From the NCBI RefSeq assembly GCF_000011905.1, contig NC_002936.3, positions 1,054,001 to 1,118,000 of the forward strand: a DNA stretch of 64,000 bases, in the 5' to 3' direction. Made by a program: the position numbers and the translations under genes. Of the stretch, positions 42,412-53,325 are shown piece by piece (position 1 is the first letter of the stretch; each line of letters begins with the position of its first letter). Under the pieces are notes generated by a model that ran no database searches, was not told where the DNA came from, and saw only the letters and a list, made by a program, of their open reading frames with translations. Source of the DNA: Dehalococcoides mccartyi 195. GTDB taxonomy: Bacteria > Chloroflexota > Dehalococcoidia > Dehalococcoidales > Dehalococcoidaceae.

Positions 42412-43506
42412 ATGACAAATACAGCATACCTGGTACTGGAGGACGGAACAGTATTCAGCGGCAAAAGCTTCGGGGCGGAAACTGAAGCCATAGGCGAAGT
42501 GGTCTTTAATACCAGCATGAACGGATATCAGGAAATGCTGACTGACCCTTCGTATACCGGCCAGATTATTGTCCCCACTTACCCTCTTATCGGCAACTAC
42601 GGGGTAAACCCCTTTGATAATGAATCCGCCTGCATCAGGGCAACCGCCTTTGGGGTACATGAGGAATGCCTGCTGCCAAACCACTACCAGAATAACCAAA
42701 CCATTCACTCCTTTCTGGAAGAATCCGGCATACCCGGCATAAGCGGCATAGATACCCGCGCCATTACCCGTAAGCTGCGCTCTGCCGGGGTAATGAGGGG
42801 CATGATAACCACTACCAAAACCCCTGAAGAAGCCCTTAAAACTATCCGCAGCGCACCTGACTACGGGCAGATTGACTTTGTACGCAAGATAAGCACTCCT
42901 TCAGCCTACGAATGGCAAAAGGAAAAACCCTCTTTTGCCGGGTTTCATATAGCGGTGCTGGACTGCGGGCTTAAGTACTCTATACTTAACCAGCTGAAAT
43001 CCCACGGCTGCAAAGTAACTGTTTTGCCCTGCACTGCCAGCCCGCAAGACATAGATGCCCTTAATCCAGACGGGGTGCTTCTTTCACCCGGCCCCGGCAA
43101 CCCGGAACTGCTGGACTATCTGGTAAATACAGTCAGATACGCCTGTGAAAAATACCCGGTCATGGGCATCTGTCTGGGAAACCAGCTGATAGGCAAAGCC
43201 TTCGGGGCTAAAACATTCAAGCTGAAGTTCGGCCACCGGGGCGGAAACCACCCGGTTAAAGACCTTGCCAGCGGTCGGGTATATATAACCTCGCAAAATC
43301 ACGGCTACTCCCTTGACCCCGCCACCCTGAAAGAAGGGCTGGAGGTCAGCCACATAAACCTGAATGACGGCACGGTGGAAGGGCTTCGCCACCGCGAACT
43401 GCCGGTGTTCTCCATACAGTACCACTCCGAAGCTTCACCCGGACCGATGGATTCCACCTACCTGTTCAAACAGTTTGTGGAAATGATAAAACAAACCAAA
43501 AAGTAG
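42412..43506 (+). CDS. carA: CarA, carbamoyl phosphate synthase small subunit
   Basis: A 364-residue glutaminase subunit. The N-terminal domain begins TAYLVLEDGTVFSGKSFGA. The class I amidotransferase domain has the catalytic Cys in PVMGICLGNQLI and the His-Glu pair in SIQYHSEASPGP. It supplies ammonia to CarB for carbamoyl phosphate used in pyrimidines and arginine. Confidence 0.97.
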   Translation: MTNTAYLVLEDGTVFSGKSFGAETEAIGEVVFNTSMNGYQEMLTDPSYTGQIIVPTYPLIGNYGVNPFDNESACIRATAFGVHEECLLPNHYQNNQTIHSFLEESGIPGISGIDTRAITRKLRSAGVMRGMITTTKTPEEALKTIRSAPDYGQIDFVRKISTPSAYEWQKEKPSFAGFHIAVLDCGLKYSILNQLKSHGCKVTVLPCTASPQDIDALNPDGVLLSPGPGNPELLDYLVNTVRYACEKYPVMGICLGNQLIGKAFGAKTFKLKFGHRGGNHPVKDLASGRVYITSQNHGYSLDPATLKEGLEVSHINLNDGTVEGLRHRELPVFSIQYHSEASPGPMDSTYLFKQFVEMIKQTKK

Positions 43507-43561
43507 CTGACACCACTCAGAGATGGATTAGTTGAGAAAGCAAAAAGGAATATGCGAAGTG

Positions 43562-46500
43562 ATGAATAAACCCAAAAAAGTTCTTATTATCGGCTCCGGC
43601 CCGATTATCATCGGCCAGGCTGCCGAATTTGATTACGCCGGTACCCAGGCCTGCAAAGCCATGCGCGAAGAAGGAGTGGAATCCATACTGGTAAACTCCA
43701 ACCCGGCTACTATTATGACTGACGAAAATGTTGCGGACAGGGTATATATTGAACCCCTGACTGTTGAATCTATAACCAAAATCATTGAAAAAGAACGGCC
43801 TGACGGTTTGCTGCCTACTTTGGGCGGGCAGACCGGGCTTAACCTGGCGGTAGACCTGGCAGATGCGGGCGTGCTTGCCAAGTACAATGTACGTTCCTTG
43901 GGCACTCCCATAAATACCATCCGCACCGCCGAAGACCGCGAACTTTTTAAAGAACTGCTGGCCAAAATAGGCGAACCTGTCCCCCCTTCGGAGACAGTAA
44001 CCACCGCCGAAGACGCACTTAAAGTTGCCCGCGAAATAGGCCTGCCGGTGGTAATACGCCCGGCGTATACCTTAGGCGGCACAGGCGGCGGTTTTGCCAA
44101 TAACTGGGAGGAGGTAGAGGAGGTAGCTCAAACGGGACTGAATGCCTCACCCATCCACCAGATACTGGTAGAAAAATCGGTTGCCGGCTGGAAAGAAATT
44201 GAATACGAAGTAATGCGTGACGGGGCGGACAACTGCATTACCATATGCAACATGGAAAATTTTGACCCCATGGGAGTCCATACCGGAGACAGCATTGTAG
44301 TTGTCCCGGTGCAAACCCTTACCAACAAAGAATCCCAGATGCTGCGCACCGCTTCCATCAAGATAATACGGGCGCTGGGTATTGAGGGCGGCTGTAACGT
44401 ACAGCTTTCTCTAAACCCGAACGGCAATGAATATTATGTAATTGAGGTTAATCCCAGAGTATCCCGTTCATCAGCCCTGGCCAGCAAGGCTACCGGCTAC
44501 CCCATTGCCAGAGTGGCATCCAAGATAGCCATTGGCAAACGGCTGGACGAAATACCAAACGCGGTTACTGGCAAGACTCTGGCCTGCTTTGAGCCGGCGG
44601 TAGACTATATAGTAGCCAAAATCCCCCGCTTCCCCTTTGACAAGTTTGCACTCGGTGACCGCGGACTTGGCACCCAGATGAAAGCCACCGGCGAAGTAAT
44701 GGCCATTGACCGCAGCTTTGAAGCGGCTATCCACAAATCTATCCGCTCTCTGGAGTTCGGCAAGAAAACCATACTCTGGGAAGACCGAAGCTGGATAATG
44801 GGAGATAACCTTTCCACCTACCCCCTGCACGCCCATGATACCCGTTTATGGGCAATACTGGCCGCTCTGCGCCGCGGGCATACACCCGAAGCTATCCACG
44901 AAAAAACAAAGATAGACAACTGGTTTTTATACAAACTTAAAAACATTACCGATATGGAAAAACGCCTGCTTAAGGAAAACCTGACCCCGGAGCTGATGCT
45001 TCAAGCCAAAAAACTGGGTTTTTCTGATGAAGAAATCGCCACCCTGTCAGGCAAACTAGCCGAACAGATACGCCAGATGCGCCTGGAGTGGAATATAAAA
45101 CCGGTGTTTAAAATGGTAGACACCTGTGCCGCCGAATTTGATGCCGCCACCCCTTACTTCTACTCCACTTATGACGAAGAAAATGAGGCTCTGCCTGAGA
45201 ATATTAAAAAGGCCGTAGTTATAGGTTCAGGCCCTATCCGCATAGGTCAGGGTATAGAGTTTGACTATTGCTCGGTGCATGCCGCCTGGGCTTTGGAAAA
45301 GGCAGGCTTGCAGAGCATTATGATAAACTCCAACCCCGAAACGGTGTCTACAGATTTTGATACCTCAAACCGCCTTTATTTTGAATCTCTGGACGAAGAG
45401 AGTGTCCGGGATATACTGGAAAATGAAAACATTTCCGCCCCCGAATCCACCCCCAGCATTGTCCAGTTCGGCGGGCAGACAGCTATAAATCTGGCCTCAC
45501 CCCTTACCCGCAGCGGCAACCCCATTATCGGCTCATCAGCCGAAGCTATAGATTTAGCCGAAGACCGCCGCCGCTTTGAACGGCTGCTTTCGGAAATGGG
45601 CATACCCCAGGCGCCGGGTGCCGGCATAACCACTCTGGACGAAGCCCTGAGCATAGCTGAAAGCATTGGCTACCCGGTAGTAGTCCGCCCAAGTTACGTA
45701 CTGGGAGGACGGGCGATGGAAATAGTCAGTGACGCATCTGACCTGATACGTTATATGAGCGCCGCCATAGAGCTGAATACCGGACACCCCATTTTGATAG
45801 ACAAATATCTGGTGGGCAAGGAAGTGGAAGTTGACGCCATTGCAGACGGGGAAACCGTGTTTATCCCCGGCGTTATGGAGCATATTGAACGGGCCGGCGT
45901 CCACAGCGGGGACTCTATGGCAGTCTATCCCACCCAGAACCTGAATGCCCATGACCTGGCCACCATTTCAGACTATACCATACGCATAGGCAAAGCCCTG
46001 AACGTACGCGGGCTGATGAATATCCAGTTTGTAGTTTCCAAAGACCCCGAGGGGGGAGACAATATAGTCTATATACTGGAAGTAAACCCCAGAGGTTCAC
46101 GCACCGTACCCTTCCTTTCAAAGGTTACAGGAGTGCCCATGGTAGATATAGCGGTGAACGTGATGCTGGGCAAAACTATTAAAGAGCAGGGCTATCAAAA
46201 CGGGATTATGCCCCATACGGATTTGGTTGCCATAAAAGCCCCGGTTTTCTCCATGGCAAAACTGGTGGGGGTAGATACCTACCTTGGGCCGGAAATGAAA
46301 TCCACCGGCGAAGTCATGGGGGTAGACCACACCTTTAATAAAGCCCTGGTAAAAACCCTTCAGGCGGCCTCTATAATGCTGCCCGAAAAAGGCACTCTTC
46401 TTTTTAGCGTAGCTGACCGTGACAAGGCTGAAGCCTTGCCCCTTATCCGCACCCTGCACGGGCTGGGATACAATTTCTACGCCACCGAAGGCACTGCCGC

Positions 46501-46801
46501 CATGATGACCGCCGCCGGTATAACCGTTAAACAGATAAGCAAAAAACTGGATGAAGGCCACCCCAATATTGTGGATATTATCCGAAACGGCACCGTCTGC
46601 GGGGTGATAAATACCATGACCGGCGGCCGGGTACCCCTTAGGGACGGCTTTTATATCCGCCGGGCAGCTGCCGAACGCAAAGTGCCTTGCTTTACCTCTA
46701 TGGATACCGCTAAAGCCGCAGTGGAAGCCTTAGCCAACGGCAACCGCCAGATAACGGTCTTGCCGCTGAATGAATACCGTCAGGGTAAAAGCGGCAGTTA
46801 G
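43562..46801 (+). CDS. carB: CarB, carbamoyl phosphate synthase large subunit
   Basis: A full-length 1079-residue synthase with two homologous ATP-grasp halves, each opening with a VIGSGP-type loop (LIIGSGPIIIGQAAEFDYAG and VVIGSGPIRIGQGIEFDYCS). The C-terminal MGS-like allosteric domain is present (about 935-1079). I start at ATG 43562, where homology begins, although the frame opens ten codons earlier. It belongs to the PyrR-attenuated operon. Confidence 0.97.
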   Translation: MNKPKKVLIIGSGPIIIGQAAEFDYAGTQACKAMREEGVESILVNSNPATIMTDENVADRVYIEPLTVESITKIIEKERPDGLLPTLGGQTGLNLAVDLADAGVLAKYNVRSLGTPINTIRTAEDRELFKELLAKIGEPVPPSETVTTAEDALKVAREIGLPVVIRPAYTLGGTGGGFANNWEEVEEVAQTGLNASPIHQILVEKSVAGWKEIEYEVMRDGADNCITICNMENFDPMGVHTGDSIVVVPVQTLTNKESQMLRTASIKIIRALGIEGGCNVQLSLNPNGNEYYVIEVNPRVSRSSALASKATGYPIARVASKIAIGKRLDEIPNAVTGKTLACFEPAVDYIVAKIPRFPFDKFALGDRGLGTQMKATGEVMAIDRSFEAAIHKSIRSLEFGKKTILWEDRSWIMGDNLSTYPLHAHDTRLWAILAALRRGHTPEAIHEKTKIDNWFLYKLKNITDMEKRLLKENLTPELMLQAKKLGFSDEEIATLSGKLAEQIRQMRLEWNIKPVFKMVDTCAAEFDAATPYFYSTYDEENEALPENIKKAVVIGSGPIRIGQGIEFDYCSVHAAWALEKAGLQSIMINSNPETVSTDFDTSNRLYFESLDEESVRDILENENISAPESTPSIVQFGGQTAINLASPLTRSGNPIIGSSAEAIDLAEDRRRFERLLSEMGIPQAPGAGITTLDEALSIAESIGYPVVVRPSYVLGGRAMEIVSDASDLIRYMSAAIELNTGHPILIDKYLVGKEVEVDAIADGETVFIPGVMEHIERAGVHSGDSMAVYPTQNLNAHDLATISDYTIRIGKALNVRGLMNIQFVVSKDPEGGDNIVYILEVNPRGSRTVPFLSKVTGVPMVDIAVNVMLGKTIKEQGYQNGIMPHTDLVAIKAPVFSMAKLVGVDTYLGPEMKSTGEVMGVDHTFNKALVKTLQAASIMLPEKGTLLFSVADRDKAEALPLIRTLHGLGYNFYATEGTAAMMTAAGITVKQISKKLDEGHPNIVDIIRNGTVCGVINTMTGGRVPLRDGFYIRRAAAERKVPCFTSMDTAKAAVEALANGNRQITVLPLNEYRQGKSGS

Positions 46802-46810
46802 GAAAGTATT

Positions 46811-47596
46811 GTGACAACTACCCAGCTAAACCAGCTTTCAGCCAGTGTAATTGAAAACGAAGAGGTCATGCCCGGCATCTGCCTGATGTGGCTTGAAGCA
46901 CCCGAAATAGCGGCTTCTGCCCGTCCGGGGCAGTTTGTCATGCTGTCCTGCGGCGGTGAAAACCTGCTGAGGCGGCCTATTTCCATCCACCAGTGCCACC
47001 GGGAAAACGGGCTTATCGCCCTGATGTATGCCGTGGTGGGAAAAGGCACAGACTGGCTCAGCAAACTTCAAACAGGAGACAGCCTTTCGGTGCTTGGCCC
47101 GTTGGGCAACGGCTTTCGGGTAAATGAGGACAGCCGTCACCTGCTGCTCCTGGGGGGCGGGCTGGGTATCGCCCCGCTCCGTTTTCTGGCAGACGAAGCT
47201 TTAAAACAAGGCAAGCGGGTCAGCCTGATACAGGGTGCCAGAACCGAGCTTCAGGTCTGCCCTTCCCACTTGCTGCCGGAAGACGCCAGCTGCCATGTCA
47301 CCACTGAAAATGGGGCTATAGGCAAAAAAGGGCTTATTACCCACCATCTGGCGGAGTTTCTGCCGGATGCAGACCAGATAATAGCCTGCGGGCCTATGCC
47401 CATGCTTAAGGCTCTGGCAAAAGAACCCCAGCTGTCAGGCAAGGACATACAGGTTTCCCTAGAAGTACGCATGGCCTGCGGTCTGGGTATCTGCTACGGC
47501 TGTGCCGTAAAAACAATCAAAGGCATGAAAACTGTCTGCCATGACGGGCCGGTATTTGATATACGGGATATCCACTGGGACGAAGTAAAAATATAA
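46811..47596 (+). CDS. pyrK: PyrK, dihydroorotate dehydrogenase electron-transfer subunit
   Basis: A 261-residue FAD and 2Fe-2S protein. An FAD-binding barrel (RPISIHQC), an NAD-binding domain (LLLGGGLGIAPLRFLADEA) and a C-terminal 2Fe-2S site with CGLGICYGCAV and a later VCHDGPVF are present. The start is GTG at 46811 with AGGAAAG ahead. It normally pairs with PyrD type 1B, but no pyrD follows; the operon ends here. Confidence 0.92.
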   Translation: MTTTQLNQLSASVIENEEVMPGICLMWLEAPEIAASARPGQFVMLSCGGENLLRRPISIHQCHRENGLIALMYAVVGKGTDWLSKLQTGDSLSVLGPLGNGFRVNEDSRHLLLLGGGLGIAPLRFLADEALKQGKRVSLIQGARTELQVCPSHLLPEDASCHVTTENGAIGKKGLITHHLAEFLPDADQIIACGPMPMLKALAKEPQLSGKDIQVSLEVRMACGLGICYGCAVKTIKGMKTVCHDGPVFDIRDIHWDEVKI

Positions 47597-47621
47597 CACC
47601 GTCACTGATTACCTGATAAAT

Positions 47622-47647
47622 AAAAAGGGGCTTTAAAGCCCCTTTTT
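47622..47647. terminator. Bidirectional terminator between pyrK and folE
   Basis: GGGGCTTTAAAGCCCC (47627-47642), a perfect palindromic stem flanked by AAAAA on the left and TTTTTT on the right, so it works for both converging operons. Confidence 0.92.
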
Positions 47648-47665
47648 TAACATTGAGCAACAACC

Positions 47666-48235
47666 CTAGTGCTTTTGCTGGATAAGTGAAAGAAACTCTG
47701 CTCTGGCAGCGGGTGACTTATGGAAACTGCCCCGCAGTGCCGAGGTTATCACCCGGCTGCCGGGTTTTTTGATACCCCGCATCACCATGCACATGTGCTC
47801 AGCCTCTATTACCACCGCCACCCCGTCACACTTCAGCCCGTCTATAATGGCATCTGCAATCTGGGTGGCCATGCGTTCCTGTATCTGGGGGCGTTTGGCA
47901 TAAATTTCCACTACTCTGGCCAGTTTGCTTATACCCACTACCCGCCCGTCAATATTGGGTATGTATCCTATATGAACCACCCCTGAAAAGGGCAGCAGGT
48001 GATGCTCACACATAGAGTAAAAGGGTATATCTTTTATAATCACCATTTCACGGTGGCCCAGTTCGTAGCCTACCCGCAAGACTTCGGCCGGGTCCTGGTT
48101 CATACCCGAAAACAGTTCGGCATACATCTGGGCTACCCGTCTGGGAGTTTCCTTAAGCCCTTCCCGCTCAGGGTCTTCGCCAATAGCTAAGAGCATGTTT
48201 TGCACCGACTGTTTTATTGCCTGTTCGTCAAACAT
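47666..48235 (-). CDS. folE: FolE, GTP cyclohydrolase I
   Basis: A 189-residue enzyme opening GTP to dihydroneopterin triphosphate, the first step towards folate. Zinc and active-site blocks [20 protein letters not shown] and HMCMVMRGI are intact, and [14 protein letters not shown] follows the family. It lies 33 bases after thrC on the same strand and probably ends that operon. Confidence 0.96.
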   Translation of the reverse strand: MFDEQAIKQSVQNMLLAIGEDPEREGLKETPRRVAQMYAELFSGMNQDPAEVLRVGYELGHREMVIIKDIPFYSMCEHHLLPFSGVVHIGYIPNIDGRVVGISKLARVVEIYAKRPQIQERMATQIADAIIDGLKCDGVAVVIEAEHMCMVMRGIKKPGSRVITSALRGSFHKSPAARAEFLSLIQQKH

Positions 48236-48268
48236 TTATCAGTTCTCCAGAATTATTAAGCCGGAAAC

Positions 48269-49315
48269 CTACCAGCCCAGTACTTTTTCAACTGCCCCAA
48301 GGCTGGCTTCGGTTTCGGAAAAACCGCCCGCCCCTTTTATGGCAATATTGCTGTCCTTAAGGCCGTTTCCGGTAACCACACATACAACCTGGCTTGAGGA
48401 AAAATCCTGCCCGCCCTTAATACGTTTTATCAGCCCAGCCAAGGGTGCGGCCGAGGCCGGCTCACCGAAAATGCCGGCTGATGCCATTTTGTGATAAGCG
48501 GCCATTATTTCGGCATCTGAAACCATGTCTATAATCCCGCCTGACTGGTCTCTGGCTTCCTCGGCTTTTTTCCAGGAAGCAGGGTTACCTATGCGGATAG
48601 CGGTGGCCAGTGTTTCAGGCTCGGCAATAGCATGGCCGCGGACAATGGGGGCGGCCCCTTCGGCCTGAAAACCCATCATTTTGGGCAGGGAAGCGGCTTT
48701 ACCCAGCTGGTGATATTCTTTAAAACCCTTCCAATAGGCAGTAATATTGCCGGCATTGCCCACCGGTATAAACAAAAAGTCAGGCGCTTTGCCCAGAGCG
48801 TCTACAATCTCAAAAGCAGATGTTTTCTGGCCTTCTATACGGTATGGATTAACCGAGTTAACCAGCGCCACTTTGTGCTTCTCAGTCAGTTTGAAGACTA
48901 TCTGCAAGGCTTGGTCAAAGTTGCCTTTAATCTGAATGATTTTTGCCCCGTAAACAATTGCCTGAGCCAGTTTGCCCAGGGCTATTTTGCCGGACGGGAT
49001 AATTATAATGGACTCAAGCCCGCTGGCAGCCGCATAGGCGGTAGCCGAAGCGCTGGTATTGCCGGTGGAAGCACAAACCACCGCTTTAAAACCATCTTCA
49101 ATAGCCTTGGCAACCGCCATGACCATGCCCCGGTCCTTGAAAGAGCCGGTGGGATTGCAGCCTTCCAGCTTAAAATAAAGCTCAGCTATCCCCAGTTCCT
49201 TTTCCAGCTTTGGGCAACGCACCAGAGGCGTATCACCCTCACCCAGCGTAAGCGGGGGGGTTTTATCTGTAACCGGCAGATATTTCCGGTAATGCTCAAT
49301 GACACCCTGTTTCAT
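48269..49315 (-). CDS. thrC: ThrC, threonine synthase
   Basis: A 348-residue PLP enzyme converting O-phosphohomoserine to threonine. The PLP lysine is in [15 protein letters not shown] (Lys near 60), and the phosphate loop near [15 protein letters not shown]. It starts eight bases after hom, the gene of the preceding part of the pathway. It is of the shorter bacterial/plant-like type without the long fungal-type insert. Confidence 0.95.
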   Translation of the reverse strand: MKQGVIEHYRKYLPVTDKTPPLTLGEGDTPLVRCPKLEKELGIAELYFKLEGCNPTGSFKDRGMVMAVAKAIEDGFKAVVCASTGNTSASATAYAAASGLESIIIIPSGKIALGKLAQAIVYGAKIIQIKGNFDQALQIVFKLTEKHKVALVNSVNPYRIEGQKTSAFEIVDALGKAPDFLFIPVGNAGNITAYWKGFKEYHQLGKAASLPKMMGFQAEGAAPIVRGHAIAEPETLATAIRIGNPASWKKAEEARDQSGGIIDMVSDAEIMAAYHKMASAGIFGEPASAAPLAGLIKRIKGGQDFSSSQVVCVVTGNGLKDSNIAIKGAGGFSETEASLGAVEKVLGW

Positions 49316-49323
49316 ATATTCTC

Positions 49324-50625
49324 CTAAATACCTACCCGAACAAAATTATTTATATCCTTTACTTTATCCAGCCCGCCCAGCTCCACCAGCGCCTGCTGGA
49401 CAAAGGCTTCTTTGGCGGGGTGGGTCATGATAACTATCTCGGCAGTCAGGTTTTCTTCGTCTGTTTCTTTCTGGATTACCGACGAAATGCTGATATTATG
49501 GTCACCCAGTACTCTGGCAATAAGGGCCAGCACACCCGGTGAATCGGTCACTGTCATCCGCAGGTAATAACGGGTGAGAATATCGCTCATGGGTTTTACG
49601 CCCAGAGGTTTGTCCATATTCCAGCGCATCCGGTTACCCACCCCCAGGTGGATATCCTGCGCCGCCGCCAGCACATCCGCCACCACCGCACTGGAAGTGG
49701 CCGAAGCACCTGCCCCCTGGCCCTGAAAGAGCACCGGCCCGACTAAATCACCCTCTACCAATACGGCATTGAAAACCCCGTCCACCTTGGCCAGCCATTC
49801 ATCCTTGGGCAAAAAGACCGGGTGAACCCTGGCTTCTATCTGACCGTTGCCGGGTTTTGTTATAGCCAGCAGTTTTATGTTAAACCCAAGCTCATCCGCA
49901 TAGCAGAAATCACGGCTGGTCAGGCGGGAAATACCTTCACGGTAAATATCTTCCGGTTTAACCTTACACTGAAAGTTTATGGAAGCCATAATGGCCAGTT
50001 TATAAACAGCATCCGTGCCTTCTATGTCATTAGACGGGTTGGCTTCGGCATAACCCAGAGACTGGGCCTGTTTCAGGGCAGTCTCAAAGTCCAGCCCTTC
50101 TTTGGCCATACGGGTCAGGATATAGTTGGTAGTCCCGTTGATAATGGCATAAATGCCGTTTATATGGTTGGCGGCTAAATCATACTGAAAAGGCGAGATA
50201 AGCGGTATTCCCCCGCCCACGCTGGCTTCGCAGCGCAGGCCGGTATTATTTTCCCTGGCCAGTTTGACCAGTTCCGGAGCATGCTTGGCAATAACCTCTT
50301 TATTGGAAGTAACCACGCATTTACCCATTTTCAGCCCGCGGGAAAGCAGGTTGAAAGCGGGGTATTCCCCGCCGATAGCCTCAACCACAATATCCAGACC
50401 GGGGGTATTAAAAAAGTCATCTTCATCAGTAGTCAGCACCCCTTCGGGCAAAAGCTTTGCCAGGGGGCGGCTCATATCCTGAGGGAGAACCTTTACCTTT
50501 TTCAGTTTCAGGGGGAAGCCCAGCTGGGCAGAAAGGAATTCCTCCCTCTCATGGAGCACTTTGGACACCTGTCCGGCTACTACTCCCAGACCTATTACTC
50601 CTACCCCTATATACTCTTTTTCCAT
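49324..50625 (-). CDS. hom: Hom, homoserine dehydrogenase
   Basis: A 433-residue monofunctional enzyme. NAD(P)-binding [14 protein letters not shown] is at the N-terminus. The catalytic domain has [14 protein letters not shown] and [22 protein letters not shown]-terminal ACT domain (about 352-430, with [20 protein letters not shown]) suggests threonine feedback. It is fused to no aspartokinase. It is upstream of thrC in the same operon. Confidence 0.96.
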   Translation of the reverse strand: MEKEYIGVGVIGLGVVAGQVSKVLHEREEFLSAQLGFPLKLKKVKVLPQDMSRPLAKLLPEGVLTTDEDDFFNTPGLDIVVEAIGGEYPAFNLLSRGLKMGKCVVTSNKEVIAKHAPELVKLARENNTGLRCEASVGGGIPLISPFQYDLAANHINGIYAIINGTTNYILTRMAKEGLDFETALKQAQSLGYAEANPSNDIEGTDAVYKLAIMASINFQCKVKPEDIYREGISRLTSRDFCYADELGFNIKLLAITKPGNGQIEARVHPVFLPKDEWLAKVDGVFNAVLVEGDLVGPVLFQGQGAGASATSSAVVADVLAAAQDIHLGVGNRMRWNMDKPLGVKPMSDILTRYYLRMTVTDSPGVLALIARVLGDHNISISSVIQKETDEENLTAEIVIMTHPAKEAFVQQALVELGGLDKVKDINNFVRVGI

Positions 50626-50645
50626 TGAAATTGTCCTTTATCCCG

Positions 50646-51911
50646 TTAGTCCAGCTGGTCTATGGCAAAAGTGATAAGGTCATCACTGAAAGTATTGGTC
50701 AATCTATCCAGATTGGCATTCTTAAGGTCAGTCGTCCACTCATCTACTTTATCATTTATAAGAAGAGTGCGGTCATCTTCGCTAAGCTCACGGTTTTCGT
50801 CAACACTCTTCAGCCGGACTATCCAGCACCCGCCGCGGGTAGTATTGGTATCATCCTGTATAGGGTCAAGAACGGTATTCAGTTCTGCGTCATCGGCAAA
50901 TATAATATCAGCCACATTCTCAGGTACGCTTGTTGAGGATATCCAGTCCATATCCCCCCGGTTATCCTCAACATTGGCCAGCTGTGAATACTCAACTGCC
51001 AAATCCCCCCAGTCCTCACCGGCCTCCAGTTTGGCCTTAACCTCAAGCGCTACCTCCTGGGAAGGCAGGAGCATACCCAATGCATGAATCTGCCCGGAGT
51101 CAGCGTTGCGTTCCAGCACTTCTATCAGCCAGTAAGCCCTTTGCTTGCTTACGTCAGCATCCTGTAAAAGGGTATAGTCATAGCTATCGGTAGAGAAAAT
51201 GTACTGTTCCAGTATCTCTGAGCCATAAAGCGATGAAATAGTATTGGCAGGCCTGAAATCTATAGTACCCTCGTCAGTTTTGGTATTAGATTCCAAAGAC
51301 AATTCGGCGGCCTTAGCGGCAAACTCTTCATCAGTGGTTATACCTGCCAGTACTTCACTGGCGGCGCTTTCGCTTTCAAGCAGCATGGCCAGAGCTTCAC
51401 GCTGTTCGGCATTCTGGGGCACCTGCGGGTCAAAATACTCGGTCTTCAGGGTGCTAATCAGCAGGCTTGCCCGGACAATATCCCTCACGGCGGGCACATC
51501 ATCCAGACTGTTTTCCTCTATGGAGGCATCTATTTCATCTTCGGATACGGTGTAACCCATTTCGGCAGCTTTTTCCACAATAAGCTGGTTCAGCTGGATT
51601 CTTTCGGCTACTGCATCTATAAAGTAGTAAGCATAAGTGGAATCACCGCCGGTAAAATGCTTGAGGGCATCTACGAAATAAGATACGTTGTATTTAGTGT
51701 CACCCACCGTCAGTACGACCGTATGCATGGGTTTATACTGGTCTACATACCAGCCCTTGTATACGCCCATTCCCACCAGGACCAGAACGATACCTATCAC
51801 CGAAAGCCCGGTGGCAAAGATTATCCTCTGGCGTTTCTTCTGGGATTCAAATTTTGCTACCTGATGTTTACTGTAATGCCGTTTTACGGGTTGTTGCGGT
51901 TTCTTGGCCAA
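50646..51911 (-). CDS. Membrane-anchored PpiC/SurA-like foldase
   Basis: A 421-residue protein. After a basic cytoplasmic segment comes one span (about 31-50), then an extracytoplasmic SurA-N-like helical region (QLNQLIVEKAAEMGYTVSEDEID) and a parvulin-type domain (about 268-385) with IHALGMLLPSQEVALEVKAKLEAGEDW and LAVEYSQLANVEDNRGDMDW. It probably helps fold exported proteins. It lies just upstream of hom, which may be chance. Parvulin catalytic residues are not certain by eye. Confidence 0.8.
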   Translation of the reverse strand: MAKKPQQPVKRHYSKHQVAKFESQKKRQRIIFATGLSVIGIVLVLVGMGVYKGWYVDQYKPMHTVVLTVGDTKYNVSYFVDALKHFTGGDSTYAYYFIDAVAERIQLNQLIVEKAAEMGYTVSEDEIDASIEENSLDDVPAVRDIVRASLLISTLKTEYFDPQVPQNAEQREALAMLLESESAASEVLAGITTDEEFAAKAAELSLESNTKTDEGTIDFRPANTISSLYGSEILEQYIFSTDSYDYTLLQDADVSKQRAYWLIEVLERNADSGQIHALGMLLPSQEVALEVKAKLEAGEDWGDLAVEYSQLANVEDNRGDMDWISSTSVPENVADIIFADDAELNTVLDPIQDDTNTTRGGCWIVRLKSVDENRELSEDDRTLLINDKVDEWTTDLKNANLDRLTNTFSDDLITFAIDQLD

Positions 51912-52215
51912 TTTTGTTTATCCCCCTAATATTATCCTGGTACTTAAAACAACCCCCATTATAAAAAGGGTAGTTTGTTGTCCATAAATCCCTTCCCCGC
52001 CAATGTCTTAAACCTCTGCGGAAAGAAAGTCACATAATTATAGATTCTACCAATATATAACGCAACGCATCAGTTTTGGTTAAACTTGATTTAACCGCCC
52101 CGAATATATTAAGATAAGTCCTCATTGCTAATATATACTTATCCGTCTGTGATTCATTTTCCTGTACCCTATCCCTCTTAGCTTGTAGAATTTGCTCAGA
52201 AGAGAACAAGAACCT
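51912..52215. other. Divergent intergenic region with an inverted repeat
   Basis: A 304-base control region between the foldase (minus) and the nucleotidyltransferase (plus). It holds a perfect inverted repeat GGTTAAA-CTTGA-TTTAACC (52078-52096) and, on the minus strand, a TATAAT near 51960. I see no small gene or RNA. Confidence 0.5.
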
Positions 52216-53301
52216 ATGAAAGCTATTATTCTGGTCGGCGGGCAGGGCACAAGGCTTCGGCCGCTAAGTATAAACACGCCCAAATCCATGGTTCCGGTAC
52301 TTAACGTACCTTTCTTAAGCCATGTTTTGCGTTACCTGTCTTCCTGCGGCATCAAAGATATTATCCTTACCCAGGGGCATCTGGCCGCCCCCATTGAGCA
52401 GTATTTCGGCAATGGCCAAAGCCTGGGTGTAAACCTGGTATATTCGGTTGAACACGAGGCTTTAGGCACAGCCGGGGCTATCAAAAATGCCGAACGCTAC
52501 CTTGATGACACTTTCATTACTTTGAACGGGGATATATTTACCCATCTGGATTTGTCTGCCATGCTGCGCGCCCACCGGGATAAAAAAGCGCTGGTCAGCA
52601 TAGCCCTGACACCGGTAGATGACCCCACCAAATACGGGCTGGTTGAAACCGCAGACGGCGGCAGGGTAAGCCGCTTTCTGGAAAAGCCTTCACCCGCCCA
52701 GATAACAACCAACATGATAAATGCCGGCACGTATATCATTGAGCCCGAAGTACTCAAATACATACCTGCGGGTGAAAACCACAGCTTTGAAAGACAGCTT
52801 TTCCCCCGCCTGCTGAATGAATGTCAGGCGGTTTATGCCTACCCGTCCAGTGCGTACTGGATAGACATTGGCAGCCCCGAAAAATACTCCCAGCTAAACA
52901 GGGATTTACTCTGCGGCGAGGGCGGAGATTTTGGTTTCAGCCGGGGTAATGAGATAGTCATTGGCCGCGGTTGCCAGCTTCACCCCACAGCCCGAATCAG
53001 CGGGCCGGTACTGGTGGGAGAAAACTGCATTATAGGCGCAAATGCCTGTATTGCAGGGCCAGTAGTTATCGGCGCGGAATGCCGGATTGAAGATGAGGCT
53101 ACCCTTACCGAATCTGTTATCTGGCAAAATGTGACCATAGGAGCCGAATGCAAAGTTGTTTCGTCCATCATTGCCAATCATTGCCACCTGAAGGCAGGCG
53201 GCAAATATGAGAATGTGGTGTTGGGAGACAATGTGACCGCCGAATGCGGTTGCGCGCCGGAACCCGGCAGCAAAATCAGCCCGGGTATCCTTATGATCTA
53301 A
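52216..53301 (+). CDS. Sugar-phosphate nucleotidyltransferase (mannose-1-phosphate guanylyltransferase-like)
   Basis: A 361-residue enzyme. The N-terminal nucleotidyltransferase has AIILVGGQGTRLRPLSINTPKSMVPV and ITLNGDIFTHLD. The C-terminal left-handed beta-helix (about 245-340) shows hexapeptide repeats such as VLVGENCIIGANACIAGPVV. It makes an NDP-sugar from sugar 1-phosphate. GDP-mannose is the best guess and could feed mannosylglycerate, a known Dehalococcoides solute; glucose-1-phosphate specificity is also possible. The ATG at 52216 was chosen by homology. Confidence 0.82.
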   Translation: MKAIILVGGQGTRLRPLSINTPKSMVPVLNVPFLSHVLRYLSSCGIKDIILTQGHLAAPIEQYFGNGQSLGVNLVYSVEHEALGTAGAIKNAERYLDDTFITLNGDIFTHLDLSAMLRAHRDKKALVSIALTPVDDPTKYGLVETADGGRVSRFLEKPSPAQITTNMINAGTYIIEPEVLKYIPAGENHSFERQLFPRLLNECQAVYAYPSSAYWIDIGSPEKYSQLNRDLLCGEGGDFGFSRGNEIVIGRGCQLHPTARISGPVLVGENCIIGANACIAGPVVIGAECRIEDEATLTESVIWQNVTIGAECKVVSSIIANHCHLKAGGKYENVVLGDNVTAECGCAPEPGSKISPGILMI

Positions 53302-53325
53302 TCAGATACAAGAGGAGGAAAAGAC

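Noticed and set aside
43633-44100. Long antisense frames across carB, nifD, carA and acsA
   Set aside because: They lie wholly within strongly conserved genes, have no ribosome sites and read as low-complexity Ser/Pro-rich translations.
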